Of a DNA stretch of 36,675 nt, positions 1-9,246 are shown piece by piece (position 1 is the stretch's first letter; every line of letters begins with the position of its first letter). Position numbers and translations under genes: made by a program. The notes beneath the pieces are model-generated. The model saw nothing but the letters and a program-made list of their open reading frames with translations. It was not told the origin of the DNA and did not search any database. Origin of the DNA: an uncultured Cellvibrio sp. (GTDB taxonomy: Bacteria; Pseudomonadota; Gammaproteobacteria; Pseudomonadales; Cellvibrionaceae); contig CAIOHY010000054.1 in assembly GCA_903858205.1 (NCBI GenBank), positions 1 to 36,675 on the forward strand, in the 5' to 3' direction.

Positions 1-434
1 ATTTCATTGGCGTTAAAGCGTGTCAGCAGAAGCGCCGCAATTGCCGCCCACGCCATACTGGCGAGAGCACCGCTGGCGATGATCACTGGCAAGACCCAAA
101 TCCCTTCGCTCTCTGCCAATTGCAACGTCACCGCGCCGCCGATAAGCGCACCAAACACAAATTGGCCTTCCGCGCCTATGTTCCAAATTTTTGCTTTGAA
201 GCAGAGCGTTAAACCAATCGCGCAGAGTAATAGCGGCGTGACTTTTACCGCGAGTTCAGAAAGCCCGTAGAGATCGCTAATCGGCGCGATAAAAAAGGTG
301 TAGAGACTGCCGAGCGGTGGGCGGCCGAGTAATGCAAATAATAATGCGCCGGAGATGAGTGTTAATAAGAGCGCGAGTAGTGGCGATAAATACACCATCA
401 GCTGCGAGTCTTGCAGGCGTTTTTCAATGCGCAT
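1..434 (-). CDS. ABC transporter permease, nucleoside/purine type (partial, runs off left edge)
   Basis: Reverse complement reads MRIEKRLQDSQLMVYLSPLLALLLTLISGALLFALLGRPPLGSLYTFFIAPISDLYGLSELAVKVTPLLLCAIGLTLCFKAKIWNIGAEGQFVFGALIGG..., typical of BmpA-linked permeases (KIWNIGAEGQ motif); AGGAGG-like SD upstream; overlaps the 3' end of the ATPase gene. Absent from the ORF track because it has no stop in the window. Confidence 0.88.
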   Translation of the reverse strand, partial: MRIEKRLQDSQLMVYLSPLLALLLTLISGALLFALLGRPPLGSLYTFFIAPISDLYGLSELAVKVTPLLLCAIGLTLCFKAKIWNIGAEGQFVFGALIGGAVTLQLAESEGIWVLPVIIASGALASMAWAAIAALLLTRFNANE

Positions 435-1971
435 GGGCAACCTCCTGGCTCGCGTGGCTGCCGAAATCACCGGTCATCCATTGGCCGAGTTGCGCAAGTG
501 GTACATTGGCTTTGGCGGCGAGCGGCGACAAGCGCCCGCCGCATAATGCGCCGAGTCGATCGGCTAATAAATAGAGTTCGTCGAGGTCTTCGCTAATGAC
601 CAAAATTGCTGCGCCCTTATCGCGCAATTTAATCAGCTCTTGATGAATTAAATTTGCAGCACCTACATCAACGCCCCAAGTGGGATGAAAACACACCAAC
701 ACGTTTGGATTCTGCAGAATTTCGCGGCCAATAATAAATTTTTGCAAGTTGCCGCCAGAGAGACTTTTTGCGCTGGCATCAGCGCCTGTTGCTTTGACTT
801 TGTAAGTGGCGATGATGTCGGTAGCGCGCGCTTTAATCGCCGGCCAATTCAGCCAACCGAATTTTCCGGTTTGATTGATGTAGCTGGTGAGAAAATTATT
901 TTCGGTCAAGCTCATATTGCCGAGTGCGCCGCGCCCGATTCGGTCAGCGGGGACAACACCTAGCCCCATATTGCGCCGCTCCTGCACACCGGTGTTGCCA
1001 ATATCCTTGCCGTGAAAAATCAGGCTGCCGCTATCGCTGCCCAACTCACCGTTAATTAAATCTACCAATTCATCTTGCCCGTTACCGGCTACACCCGCGA
1101 GGCCGAGAATTTCGCCCGCGTGTAATTGCAATTGAATATCTTGCAGGTGAATTGCGAAAGCATCGCGCGGTTTTACATCTATATGATTAAGTGCGAGTAG
1201 GCATTCACCGGCATTGCCTGCGGGCATGGTGTCTTGTAATTCCAATTCACCGCCGAGCATCAGGCGCGCCATTTCGGCGGGGCTGGTCTCGCGCGGGATG
1301 CAGGTGCCGGTTACCTTGCCGCCGCGCAAAATAGTGGCCTTATCGCAGAGTGCATTCACTTCGTGCAATTTGTGCGAGATAAATAAAATGCTGCACCCTT
1401 TGCGCGCGAGTTTTTTCAATACCTCGATTAGCTGTGCCACTTCGGGTGGAGTGAGTACTGCGGTAGGTTCATCGAGAATTAAGAGTTGGATGTCTTGCAA
1501 CAGGCAGCGAATAATTTCCACACGCTGCTGTTCGCCGACTGAGAGGCTGTGGACGAGGCGATCAGGATTTATCGCGAGGCCATATTCATCGCCCACGGCG
1601 ATAATGCGTGCACGCAGTAAATCGAGCGTGCCGTATTCCGCAGGCGTTAAATAGAGTGCGATATTTTCGGTCACGGTCAGTGTTTCAAATAGCGAGAAAT
1701 GTTGAAACACCATGCCCATACCCAGTTGGCGTGCATGGGCCGGGCCGGTGATGTTGACCTCGCGATCATTCCAGGTCATTTGCCCTGCATCGGGTTTGAC
1801 GACACCGTAGATCATTTTCATTAGCGTACTTTTACCTGCGCCATTTTCTCCCAGAAGCGCATGGATTTCCCCTGCTGCGACCTGCAGGCTCACCGCGTCA
1901 TTCGCGATGCAGCCTGGATAGGTTTTGGTAAGGGAAAGCAACTCAAGGCGCATCGCCTTATTTTCAGACAT
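424..1971 (-). CDS. ABC transporter ATP-binding protein, two NBDs, nucleoside/purine (BmpA-linked) type
   Basis: 515 aa ORF with Walker A GENGAGKST, LSVGEQQRVEI, LLILDEPTAVLTP, second-half LSGGNLQKFIIGRE and PTWGVDVGAA. Confidence 0.93.
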   Translation of the reverse strand: MSENKAMRLELLSLTKTYPGCIANDAVSLQVAAGEIHALLGENGAGKSTLMKMIYGVVKPDAGQMTWNDREVNITGPAHARQLGMGMVFQHFSLFETLTVTENIALYLTPAEYGTLDLLRARIIAVGDEYGLAINPDRLVHSLSVGEQQRVEIIRCLLQDIQLLILDEPTAVLTPPEVAQLIEVLKKLARKGCSILFISHKLHEVNALCDKATILRGGKVTGTCIPRETSPAEMARLMLGGELELQDTMPAGNAGECLLALNHIDVKPRDAFAIHLQDIQLQLHAGEILGLAGVAGNGQDELVDLINGELGSDSGSLIFHGKDIGNTGVQERRNMGLGVVPADRIGRGALGNMSLTENNFLTSYINQTGKFGWLNWPAIKARATDIIATYKVKATGADASAKSLSGGNLQKFIIGREILQNPNVLVCFHPTWGVDVGAANLIHQELIKLRDKGAAILVISEDLDELYLLADRLGALCGGRLSPLAAKANVPLAQLGQWMTGDFGSHASQEVAHAH

Positions 1972-1991
1972 AAACCCGCTCGCTTATAAAC

Positions 1992-2019
1992 CTGACTATC
2001 TGGACAAAAAGATAGTCAG
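1992..2019. repeat. Perfect 10-bp inverted repeat in divergent intergenic region
   Basis: CTGACTATCT-GGACAAAA-AGATAGTCAG, between the ABC ATPase (minus) and xdhA (plus). Confidence 0.75.
1994..2005. promoter_or_regulatory. Candidate regulator site 1 (GACTATCTGGAC)
   Basis: Resembles GTCTATTTGGCC (2085-2096) and GTCCATTTGGAC (13319-13330), all in divergent control regions of the purine genes. Confidence 0.4.
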
Positions 2020-2084
2020 ATTTGAGCAAATTGCATGCCAGTAACTGTTAAATGCCTGCTCCGGCAAAAAACTCATAAAAAATT

Positions 2085-2100
2085 GTCTATTTGGCCAGAC
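2085..2100. promoter_or_regulatory. Candidate regulator site 2 (GTCTATTTGGCCAGAC)
   Basis: Imperfect palindrome sharing 10/12 bases with the 13319-13330 palindrome. Confidence 0.45.
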
Positions 2101-2215
2101 TTTTGCTTCGGGTGACGAAGAGATGACGAAGAGCAAACGGTATAGCTGAAATCGGCTATAACCAATTAACGGTGGTGTGCCCTGAATCACGGGGCGCTAG
2201 AGTGGAGAAAAATCT

Positions 2216-3718
2216 GTGCGGTTGGCGGTAAACAATGTTTCAGTTGAAGTAGCGGAGGCGGCGGCGGACACGACGCTCTTGCAGTATCTACGCAGCCAGC
2301 AAAATTTGATGGGCACCAAAGAGGGCTGCGCCTCGGGTGATTGCGGCGCTTGCACTGTGCTGGTGGGCCGCCGGAGCGCGGATACGCTGGTTTACAGCAC
2401 CGTTAACGCCTGTATTTGCCCGCTCGGCAGCCTGCGGGATTGCCATATTGTGACCGTTGAAGGGCTCTCAGCAGGGGCGGAGACACTGCATCCGGTGCAG
2501 GCGGCGATGGTGGAATGCAATGGTTCCCAATGCGGATTTTGTACGCCCGGTTTTGTGGTGTCGCTCGCGGGATTGCAATTGGCGGGTGGTACTGAATTGG
2601 CTGATGCTGATATCGCCGTCCAGCGCGCAGCGGTGATTGATGCAATCTCGGGCAATTTGTGTCGCTGTACGGGTTATCGCCCGATTATCGACGCCGGTTT
2701 GTCTTCTCTTAAAAAACCTGCCTGTGTGGCCAGTTTTGTGCAAAATTGGGTGCCCGATGCACCTTTAACGGGCACAGCCGCTGAGCTTGCGAGTAGCGGT
2801 CACAGAAACTTGTCCGATGGCGTCAGCAATTACCGGCAGCCAGATACCGAAGCGGCATTACAGCGATTGCTTGGAGAGTATCCCGAGGCGCGTCTGGTTG
2901 CTGGCGGAACAGATTTAATGTTGGAAGTCACCCAACAATACAAAACGCTTGCGCAACTCATTGATCTCAATCGCATTGAAAGCCTCAGCACAATTCATAT
3001 CGCAAATGACGAGATTGTTTTAGGTGCAGCGGCGAGTTATAGCGCAATCGAAAAAGCGCTGCATAAAATCTCCCCCGAATTTGTCGCGCTGCTCGCGCGT
3101 TTGGGTTCACGCCAAATTCGCAATCGCGGAACGCTTGGCGGAAATATTTGTAACGCCTCGCCGATTGCCGATGCTCCGCCTTATCTATTGGTGATGGATG
3201 CAGAATTGGAAATCCTGAATAGCAAGGGCGATTCACGGCGAGAATTGCTCACGCATTTTTATCGCGACTACAAAAAAACCACGCTCGGCGCCGATGAATA
3301 TCTCGCGCGTATTCGCATTGCGCGCGCGCAACTGGCGCGGCCACTGAAATTATTCAAAATCACCAAGCGCTATGAAGATGATATCTCGGCGGTGATGGGT
3401 GCATTTTGCTGGAGTGGAAAAGCGACCAACGAATTTAAGATCGCGTTCGGCGGCATGGCGGCAATTCCCAAACGTGCCGGCGCGACTGAACAATTTTTAA
3501 GTAACGCCAATTGGTATGTCACTGGTGATGTCGATGAAGACATTCTTGCGCAGGCCTGTGATTTGTTGCGTAGCGAATTTTCGCCACTGAGCGATGTGCG
3601 CGCCAGCGCCGCTTACCGCATGGTCATGGCCTGCAATCTGCTCAAAAAAGCCTGTTATGAATTTGCCGCCGAAGCCTCAGGCAAGGTAATTGAAGAGAGG
3701 CTGTTTAACCATGCGTAG
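2216..3718 (+). CDS. xdhA: Xanthine dehydrogenase small subunit (2Fe-2S + FAD)
   Basis: GTG start; GTKEGCASGDCGACTV and GNLCRCTGYRPI iron-sulfur motifs; FAD-binding LVAGGTDLMLEV and RNRGTLGGNICNASPIAD. Confidence 0.96.
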   Translation: MRLAVNNVSVEVAEAAADTTLLQYLRSQQNLMGTKEGCASGDCGACTVLVGRRSADTLVYSTVNACICPLGSLRDCHIVTVEGLSAGAETLHPVQAAMVECNGSQCGFCTPGFVVSLAGLQLAGGTELADADIAVQRAAVIDAISGNLCRCTGYRPIIDAGLSSLKKPACVASFVQNWVPDAPLTGTAAELASSGHRNLSDGVSNYRQPDTEAALQRLLGEYPEARLVAGGTDLMLEVTQQYKTLAQLIDLNRIESLSTIHIANDEIVLGAAASYSAIEKALHKISPEFVALLARLGSRQIRNRGTLGGNICNASPIADAPPYLLVMDAELEILNSKGDSRRELLTHFYRDYKKTTLGADEYLARIRIARAQLARPLKLFKITKRYEDDISAVMGAFCWSGKATNEFKIAFGGMAAIPKRAGATEQFLSNANWYVTGDVDEDILAQACDLLRSEFSPLSDVRASAAYRMVMACNLLKKACYEFAAEASGKVIEERLFNHA

Positions 3719-6080
3719 AATTGTTGTTAATTCGGAATTATCGCCTGCGGTTAACAAAGGCACTGCTATCGGTGGTGTTGGCCATTCCATCGCCCATGAA
3801 TCTGCCCACAAGCATGTGCGCGGTACCGCAGAATATGTGGATGATCTGCCGCTGCTGCCCGGCACTTTGTTTGTCGCTACTGGCCAGTCGAGCAAACCCC
3901 ATGCGCGTATTCGTGCGTTGGATTTGTCAGCCGTTAAATCTGCGCCCGGTGTTATCGATGTGATTGTACAAAGTGATATTCCGGGCAAAGTGGATGTCGC
4001 ACCCGTGTATTCCGGTGATCCTTTGCTTGCCGGTGACCTGGTGGAATTTATTGGACAACCGATTTTTGCGGTGGCTGCGACGAGTTTTGCAGCAGCGCAA
4101 CGGGCAGCGCTCTTGGCAAAAATTGATTACGAAGAATTGCCCGCACAATTAACGGTGGAAGATTCACTCGCCGCGCAAAGTTTTGTGTTGCCGCAACATC
4201 AATTGCTCCTAGGCGAACCGGACGCGAATATTGAATCGGCGCCGCATCAATTATCGGGTGAAATTTATGTGCGCGGTCAGGAACATTTTTATCTGGAAGG
4301 TCAGATCAGCGAAGCGCGTTTGACTGAAGACGGTGGCATTCATGTTATCAGTTCGTCACAACACCCTACTGAAATTCAAAAATTAGTCGCTGAAGTCTTA
4401 GCAATTCCTCTGCATTTAGTGATTGCAGAAGTGCGCCGTATGGGCGGCGGTTTTGGTGGCAAAGAAAGTCAGGCCGCTCCGCTTGCGTGTATCGCCGCAT
4501 TATTCGCGCAGCGCAATCGCCGCCCGGTGCGCTACCGCATGCCGCGCCGCGATGACATGATCCAAACCGGCAAACGCCATGATTTTTTAAATCGCTGGAA
4601 AGCCGGTTTCGATGCGAATGGAAAATTACTTGGCGTGGATATGTTGCTCGCTGGCAAATGCGGATTTTCGCCGGATTTATCCGAAGGTATTGTTGACCGC
4701 GCGATGTTTCATGCGGACAACTCCTACTTTTTAAATAATGCCCGTATTCTCGGCTTACGCTGTAAAACCCATACGGTATCCAACACCGCCTTTCGCGGAT
4801 TTGGCGGCCCAAAGGGAATGATGGCGATTGAAACCTTGCTGGAAGATATTGCGCGCGCACTCGGTAAAGATCCGCTCGATATTCGTAAAGCTAATCTTTA
4901 TTGCGAAGGTTCCGACGAAACACCTTACGGCCAAAAAATCGAGCAGCATGTGTTGCCGGTATTAATTGAGCGCTTGGAAAAAAGTTCTGGTTATCGCGCG
5001 CGCCGCATTGCCATCACCGAATTTAATAGCACTCATCGCACGCTTAAAAAAGGTATCGCTTTAACGCCGGTAAAATTCGGTATTTCATTTACCGCCAAAC
5101 ATCTCAACCAAGCTGGCGCGCTCTTGCAAATTTACACCGACGGAAGTTTGCTGATTAATCACGGTGGTACGGAAATGGGGCAGGGGCTCTATACCAAAAT
5201 TCAACAAATTGTTGCCAGTGCGTTTGGTGTGAGTGTAAGTCGCGTCATGGTGTCATCGACTCGTACTGATAAAGTGCCAAACACTTCACCCACAGCAGCC
5301 TCGTCGGGCACCGATTTAAATGGTATGGCCGCTAAAGATGCCTGTGACAAAATCAAGGCTGATTTAATTTGCTTTGCTTGCGACCATTTTCAAATCACGG
5401 CTGAACAAATCCACTTTAACAATGACGTGGTTGTGCTCGGTGACCAGGAACTCGATTTTCCCGCATTTATCAAGCTCGCCTATCTCAATCGCGTTGCGCT
5501 ATCGGCAACGGGGCACTATCGCACGCCTAAAATTTTCTATGATCGCGCTGCTGCCAAAGGTCAGCCATTTTTATATTTCGCCAATGGTGCGGCAGTGTCA
5601 GAAATCACACTGGATTGTTTAACTGGCGAATACAAAGTAGAACGCGTGGATATTTTGCATGACGTTGGTAAATCATTAAATCCGGCGATTGATATCGGCC
5701 AAATTGAAGGAGGCTTTATTCAAGGCATGGGTTGGTTGACCACGGAAGAATTATTGTGGGATGAAAAAGGCCGCATTATTTCCAATAGCCCTGCGAATTA
5801 TAAAATCCCTACCGCGTTTGATGTGCCGGAGATTTTTAACGTGGAATTATTTGATGAGCCGAATTTGGAAAATACCATTCATTTATCCAAAGCCGTCGGA
5901 GAACCGCCGTTGATGTTGGCGATCTCGGTGTGGGCAGCGCTGCGCGATGCGTGCAGCAGTATAACCAATTATCAATTCAGTCCGCGTTTGGATACACCCG
6001 CAACACCCGAGCGAGTCTATTGGGCGCTACAAGAATGCGTCGCGTTTAATAAGGCTGCCGCGACAGAGAGGAAATCCTGA
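3711..6080 (+). CDS. xdhB: Xanthine dehydrogenase large molybdopterin subunit
   Basis: ORF opens at a TTG (3690) but ATG at 3711 with upstream AGAGAGG is the likelier start; MGGGFGGKESQ, AFRGFGGPKG, GTEMGQGLYTK, AVGEPPLMLAISVWAALRDA. Confidence 0.96.
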   Translation: MRRIVVNSELSPAVNKGTAIGGVGHSIAHESAHKHVRGTAEYVDDLPLLPGTLFVATGQSSKPHARIRALDLSAVKSAPGVIDVIVQSDIPGKVDVAPVYSGDPLLAGDLVEFIGQPIFAVAATSFAAAQRAALLAKIDYEELPAQLTVEDSLAAQSFVLPQHQLLLGEPDANIESAPHQLSGEIYVRGQEHFYLEGQISEARLTEDGGIHVISSSQHPTEIQKLVAEVLAIPLHLVIAEVRRMGGGFGGKESQAAPLACIAALFAQRNRRPVRYRMPRRDDMIQTGKRHDFLNRWKAGFDANGKLLGVDMLLAGKCGFSPDLSEGIVDRAMFHADNSYFLNNARILGLRCKTHTVSNTAFRGFGGPKGMMAIETLLEDIARALGKDPLDIRKANLYCEGSDETPYGQKIEQHVLPVLIERLEKSSGYRARRIAITEFNSTHRTLKKGIALTPVKFGISFTAKHLNQAGALLQIYTDGSLLINHGGTEMGQGLYTKIQQIVASAFGVSVSRVMVSSTRTDKVPNTSPTAASSGTDLNGMAAKDACDKIKADLICFACDHFQITAEQIHFNNDVVVLGDQELDFPAFIKLAYLNRVALSATGHYRTPKIFYDRAAAKGQPFLYFANGAAVSEITLDCLTGEYKVERVDILHDVGKSLNPAIDIGQIEGGFIQGMGWLTTEELLWDEKGRIISNSPANYKIPTAFDVPEIFNVELFDEPNLENTIHLSKAVGEPPLMLAISVWAALRDACSSITNYQFSPRLDTPATPERVYWALQECVAFNKAAATERKS

Positions 6081-6940
6081 TGCAACTGCTCAACTGGTCT
6101 GCCGCCATTCAACACTGCCAACAAAGCGGTAATGCCTATGTGATCGCCACCATTATTAATACGCAAGGCTCAACGCCGCGCGATGGTGGAAGCAAAATGG
6201 TGATCACTGTCGATGCTACTTACGACACCATTGGCGGTGGTCAGTTGGAATTTTTGTTGGTGCAACAGGCGCGTGAACTTCTTGCGCAAAATAAGACTTG
6301 CCAGATATTAAAAGCCATTCCACTTGCAGCTGAGGCCGCTCAATGTTGTGGTGGAAATGTGACGGTGATGCTGGAAGCCTTTGCGGCATGCCATTGGCAG
6401 ATCGCACTTTTTGGTGCAGGGCATGTATGCCAATCACTGGTGACGATTCTTGCGGGTTTACCTTGTCAGGTGCGTGTTATTGATAATCGCCCCGAATTAA
6501 TGACCAATAGTTTGCCAGCGAATTGCCGCTACGAATTTTATGGCGATCCTACCGAGGCAATCGCGCAATTACCTGATGATGTCTGGGCAATTATTTTTAC
6601 CCATGACCATGCGCTGGATTTTGCGCTGTGCAAAACATTGTTATCCGATCAGCGCTGGGCTTATGCGGGCATGATTGGTTCGCAAACCAAAGCGCTGCGC
6701 TTTCGCAAACGGTTGGCCGATGCCGGTTTTGCTGCGCAAGCAATCGAAAAAATTTACAGCCCGATTGGTTTGCCCGAGGTGAAAGGAAAATTACCAATGG
6801 AGGTGGCCGTATCAATCGCTGCGCAATTGCAAAGTCTTTATTACCAAGGTGTGCCTGTGCAAACAGGGCGTTCAACATCATGGCGTGAAATTAAAACAAT
6901 TATGCAAGTGCAAAAGACAACGGGAATTTTGTGCGAGTAG
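6080..6940 (+). CDS. xdhC: Xanthine dehydrogenase accessory protein XdhC
   Basis: Start overlaps xdhB stop; GSTPRDGGSKMVI, ALFGAGHVCQSLV, YAGMIGSQTKALRFRKRL, SPIGLPEVKGKLPMEVAVSIAAQL. Confidence 0.95.
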   Translation: MQLLNWSAAIQHCQQSGNAYVIATIINTQGSTPRDGGSKMVITVDATYDTIGGGQLEFLLVQQARELLAQNKTCQILKAIPLAAEAAQCCGGNVTVMLEAFAACHWQIALFGAGHVCQSLVTILAGLPCQVRVIDNRPELMTNSLPANCRYEFYGDPTEAIAQLPDDVWAIIFTHDHALDFALCKTLLSDQRWAYAGMIGSQTKALRFRKRLADAGFAAQAIEKIYSPIGLPEVKGKLPMEVAVSIAAQLQSLYYQGVPVQTGRSTSWREIKTIMQVQKTTGILCE

Positions 6941-6968
6941 TTTCGGGCTTTATTGAAAGGACTGAATT

Positions 6969-7469
6969 ATGACGTTAAGCGAATTCAATGCACTGCCAAA
7001 AGAAGATGCTATAGCAGCGCTCTACGGTTGTTGCCATTGCCAATTCTGGGCAAAACAGGTTGCTGAGCGGCGCCCTTTTGCAAGCGTGGAAAAATTAATC
7101 ACCACGGCTAACTGTTTTTGGACAGGTGTAGAGGAAGCGCAAATTCTCGAAGCGTTTTCGGGTCATGCCCGCATTGGCGATATCGACTTGCTCCGCTCCC
7201 GTTATGCAGGGCGTGCTACGCAGGAGCAGGGGCAAGTATTGCAGGCGAGTGAAGCCGTTATTCAGAGCTTGTATCAGCTTAATCATGAGTACGAAGCAAA
7301 AAACGGTTTTATTTTTATTGTTTGCGCCAGCGGAAAATCTGCAGAAGAGATGTTGCGTTTACTGCAAGACAGAATCGACAACCCGCGCGACGTCGAATTG
7401 CAAAATGGAGCGCGTGAGCAAGGCGATATAACGCGCTTGCGCATTGCCAAATTAATTGATGGTCAGTAG
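6969..7469 (+). CDS. uraD: OHCU (2-oxo-4-hydroxy-4-carboxy-5-ureidoimidazoline) decarboxylase
   Basis: 166 aa; HARIGD, EYEAKNGFIFIVCASGKSAEEML; adjacent to the HIU hydrolase gene. Confidence 0.93.
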   Translation: MTLSEFNALPKEDAIAALYGCCHCQFWAKQVAERRPFASVEKLITTANCFWTGVEEAQILEAFSGHARIGDIDLLRSRYAGRATQEQGQVLQASEAVIQSLYQLNHEYEAKNGFIFIVCASGKSAEEMLRLLQDRIDNPRDVELQNGAREQGDITRLRIAKLIDGQ

Positions 7470-7487
7470 TGATTGACGGAAAACATT

Positions 7488-7826
7488 ATGAAAAAAGCAG
7501 CTATTACCACCCATATTTTAAATCTCGAAACGGGTAAGCCGGCGGCCAATGTGCGCGTGACTTTACATGGTCCGCATACAGATGCACCTATCGCCACTGC
7601 ATTAACCGATACGGACGGTCGCATTATGCAATGGGAGAATGCGTTTGAATTAGGTGCTGGGGATTATCATTTATGTTTTGCGATAGGCGATTGGTATGCG
7701 CAGCAAGAGCGCAGCAGTTTTTATCCGGAAATCCAAATCTGTTTTAAAGTGATTAATGTAGATGAGCATTATCACGTACCGCTGTTGTTGAATGCCTATG
7801 GCTATTCAACTTATCGTGGTAGTTAG
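7488..7826 (+). CDS. uraH: 5-hydroxyisourate hydrolase (transthyretin-like)
   Basis: ITTHILNLETGKPAANVRVTL ... HYHVPLLLNAYGYSTYRGS*, with the C-terminal YRGS signature; ATG at 7488 preferred over the upstream TTG. Confidence 0.96.
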   Translation: MKKAAITTHILNLETGKPAANVRVTLHGPHTDAPIATALTDTDGRIMQWENAFELGAGDYHLCFAIGDWYAQQERSSFYPEIQICFKVINVDEHYHVPLLLNAYGYSTYRGS

Positions 7827-7864
7827 TATTTCGTGGTAGTTAGTAGTTCGTGGTGATTTGGATT
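7814..7864. repeat. About 3 copies of a 17-bp tandem repeat spanning the uraH stop codon
   Basis: TCGTGGTAGTTAGTATT / TCGTGGTAGTTAGTAGT / TCGTGGTGATTTGGATT. Confidence 0.8.
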
Positions 7865-7905
7865 TTTGATTTTCGCTTTCGTTTTTTCTTGTGTTAAGGC
7901 TGGTT

Positions 7906-9246
7906 ATGACTGCTACAGATGTAAGCGCTTTTCGCGCGCGAATTTTACATTTCACTGATGTGCCTGATCCGCTCACGGGTGCTGGTATTGAATACTTTGA
8001 CGATGGTGTGCTCTTGGTAGAGCACGGCCGTGTCAAAGCGGTTGGCAGTACTGATGATATGGTGCGGCAAGGGCTGGATTTGCAACAGTGCCGCCACACT
8101 CCCGACCATTTATTAATGCCCGGTTTTATTGACAGCCATATTCACTATCCACAAACCAGTGTGATTGCCTCTTACGGCGAACAATTATTGGATTGGCTGA
8201 ATAATTATACCTTTCCGACCGAATTACAATTTTCTGATCCCGATTTCGCTGCCCTAGCCGCCGACGCCTTTTTAAAATTCTTGCTGCAAAATGGCACGAC
8301 TACCGCGATGGTGTACACCAGTGTATTTGCCCAGTCGACGCACGCATTTTTTTCGGCCGCCGAAAAAATGAACCTGCGTATGATCGCCGGTAAAGTGATG
8401 ATGGATCGCAACGCGCCCGCAGAATTATTGGATACGCCTGCAAGCAGCGATGCAGATTGCCGCGAATTGATTGAATGCTGGCACAACACCCGTCGTTTGC
8501 AATATGCGCTCACGCCGCGTTTTGCACCGACCAGCTCACCTGAGCAATTAACCATAACAGGACAGTTGTATCGCGATTATCCCGGCATTTATTTGCAAAC
8601 GCACCTCTCGGAAAACCAACAGGAAATCGCCTGGATAAAATCCCTTTACCCGGGCGCGCGCGATTATTTGGATGTTTATGACCATTACGGCTTGCTGGGG
8701 CCGCGTAGTGTATTTGGCCACGGCATCCATTTAAGTGATGCAGAAGTTGCGCGCATGGCGCAAACACAATCGGGCATTGCATTTTGCCCTACATCGAATT
8801 TATTTCTTGGCAGTGGTTTGCTGAATATGGCGCGTTTGGAGGCCGCTGGTATTCCGGTAAGTCTCGCTACCGACATTGGTGGCGGCACTAGTTTTTCGCA
8901 ATTGCGCACCCTCGCTGAAGCTTACAAAGTATTGCAGCTGCAAGGGCAATGTTTGCATCCATTAAAAGGGTTTTATATGGCTACCTTGGGTAATGCACGC
9001 GCCCTGCAATTGGATCATTGCATTGGTAATTTTGAAAAGGGAAAGGAGGCGGATTTTATTCTTATCAATTTGGGTGCAACACCTTTACAAGCATTACGGC
9101 AATCCAGCGCGCAGACATTGTCGGAAAAATTGTTTGCATTAATGACCCTGGGCGATGAGCACAATATCGCACGCGCGTACATTATGGGTAAATTGGCATT
9201 TCGTCGCACTGAAAGCGCACAGGGAGCATTGGTATGGATGGATTAA
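7906..9246 (+). CDS. guaD: Guanine deaminase
   Basis: Amidohydrolase fold: MPGFIDSHIHYPQ, QTHLSENQQEIAWI, FGHGIHLSDAEV, ATDIGGGTSFS; in the purine operon. Confidence 0.94.
   Translation: MTATDVSAFRARILHFTDVPDPLTGAGIEYFDDGVLLVEHGRVKAVGSTDDMVRQGLDLQQCRHTPDHLLMPGFIDSHIHYPQTSVIASYGEQLLDWLNNYTFPTELQFSDPDFAALAADAFLKFLLQNGTTTAMVYTSVFAQSTHAFFSAAEKMNLRMIAGKVMMDRNAPAELLDTPASSDADCRELIECWHNTRRLQYALTPRFAPTSSPEQLTITGQLYRDYPGIYLQTHLSENQQEIAWIKSLYPGARDYLDVYDHYGLLGPRSVFGHGIHLSDAEVARMAQTQSGIAFCPTSNLFLGSGLLNMARLEAAGIPVSLATDIGGGTSFSQLRTLAEAYKVLQLQGQCLHPLKGFYMATLGNARALQLDHCIGNFEKGKEADFILINLGATPLQALRQSSAQTLSEKLFALMTLGDEHNIARAYIMGKLAFRRTESAQGALVWMD

Noticed and set aside
355-1654. Plus-strand ORFs such as 685-963 and 1214-1654
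   Set aside because: Antisense to the well-supported ABC ATPase; no family features.
4366-4949. Minus-strand ORFs within xdhB
   Set aside because: Entirely antisense to a coding sequence with strong motifs; low-complexity Arg/Cys-rich translations.
7112-7135. TTTTTGGACAGG in uraD resembling half of the purine motif
   Set aside because: Inside coding sequence, half-site only, expected by chance.
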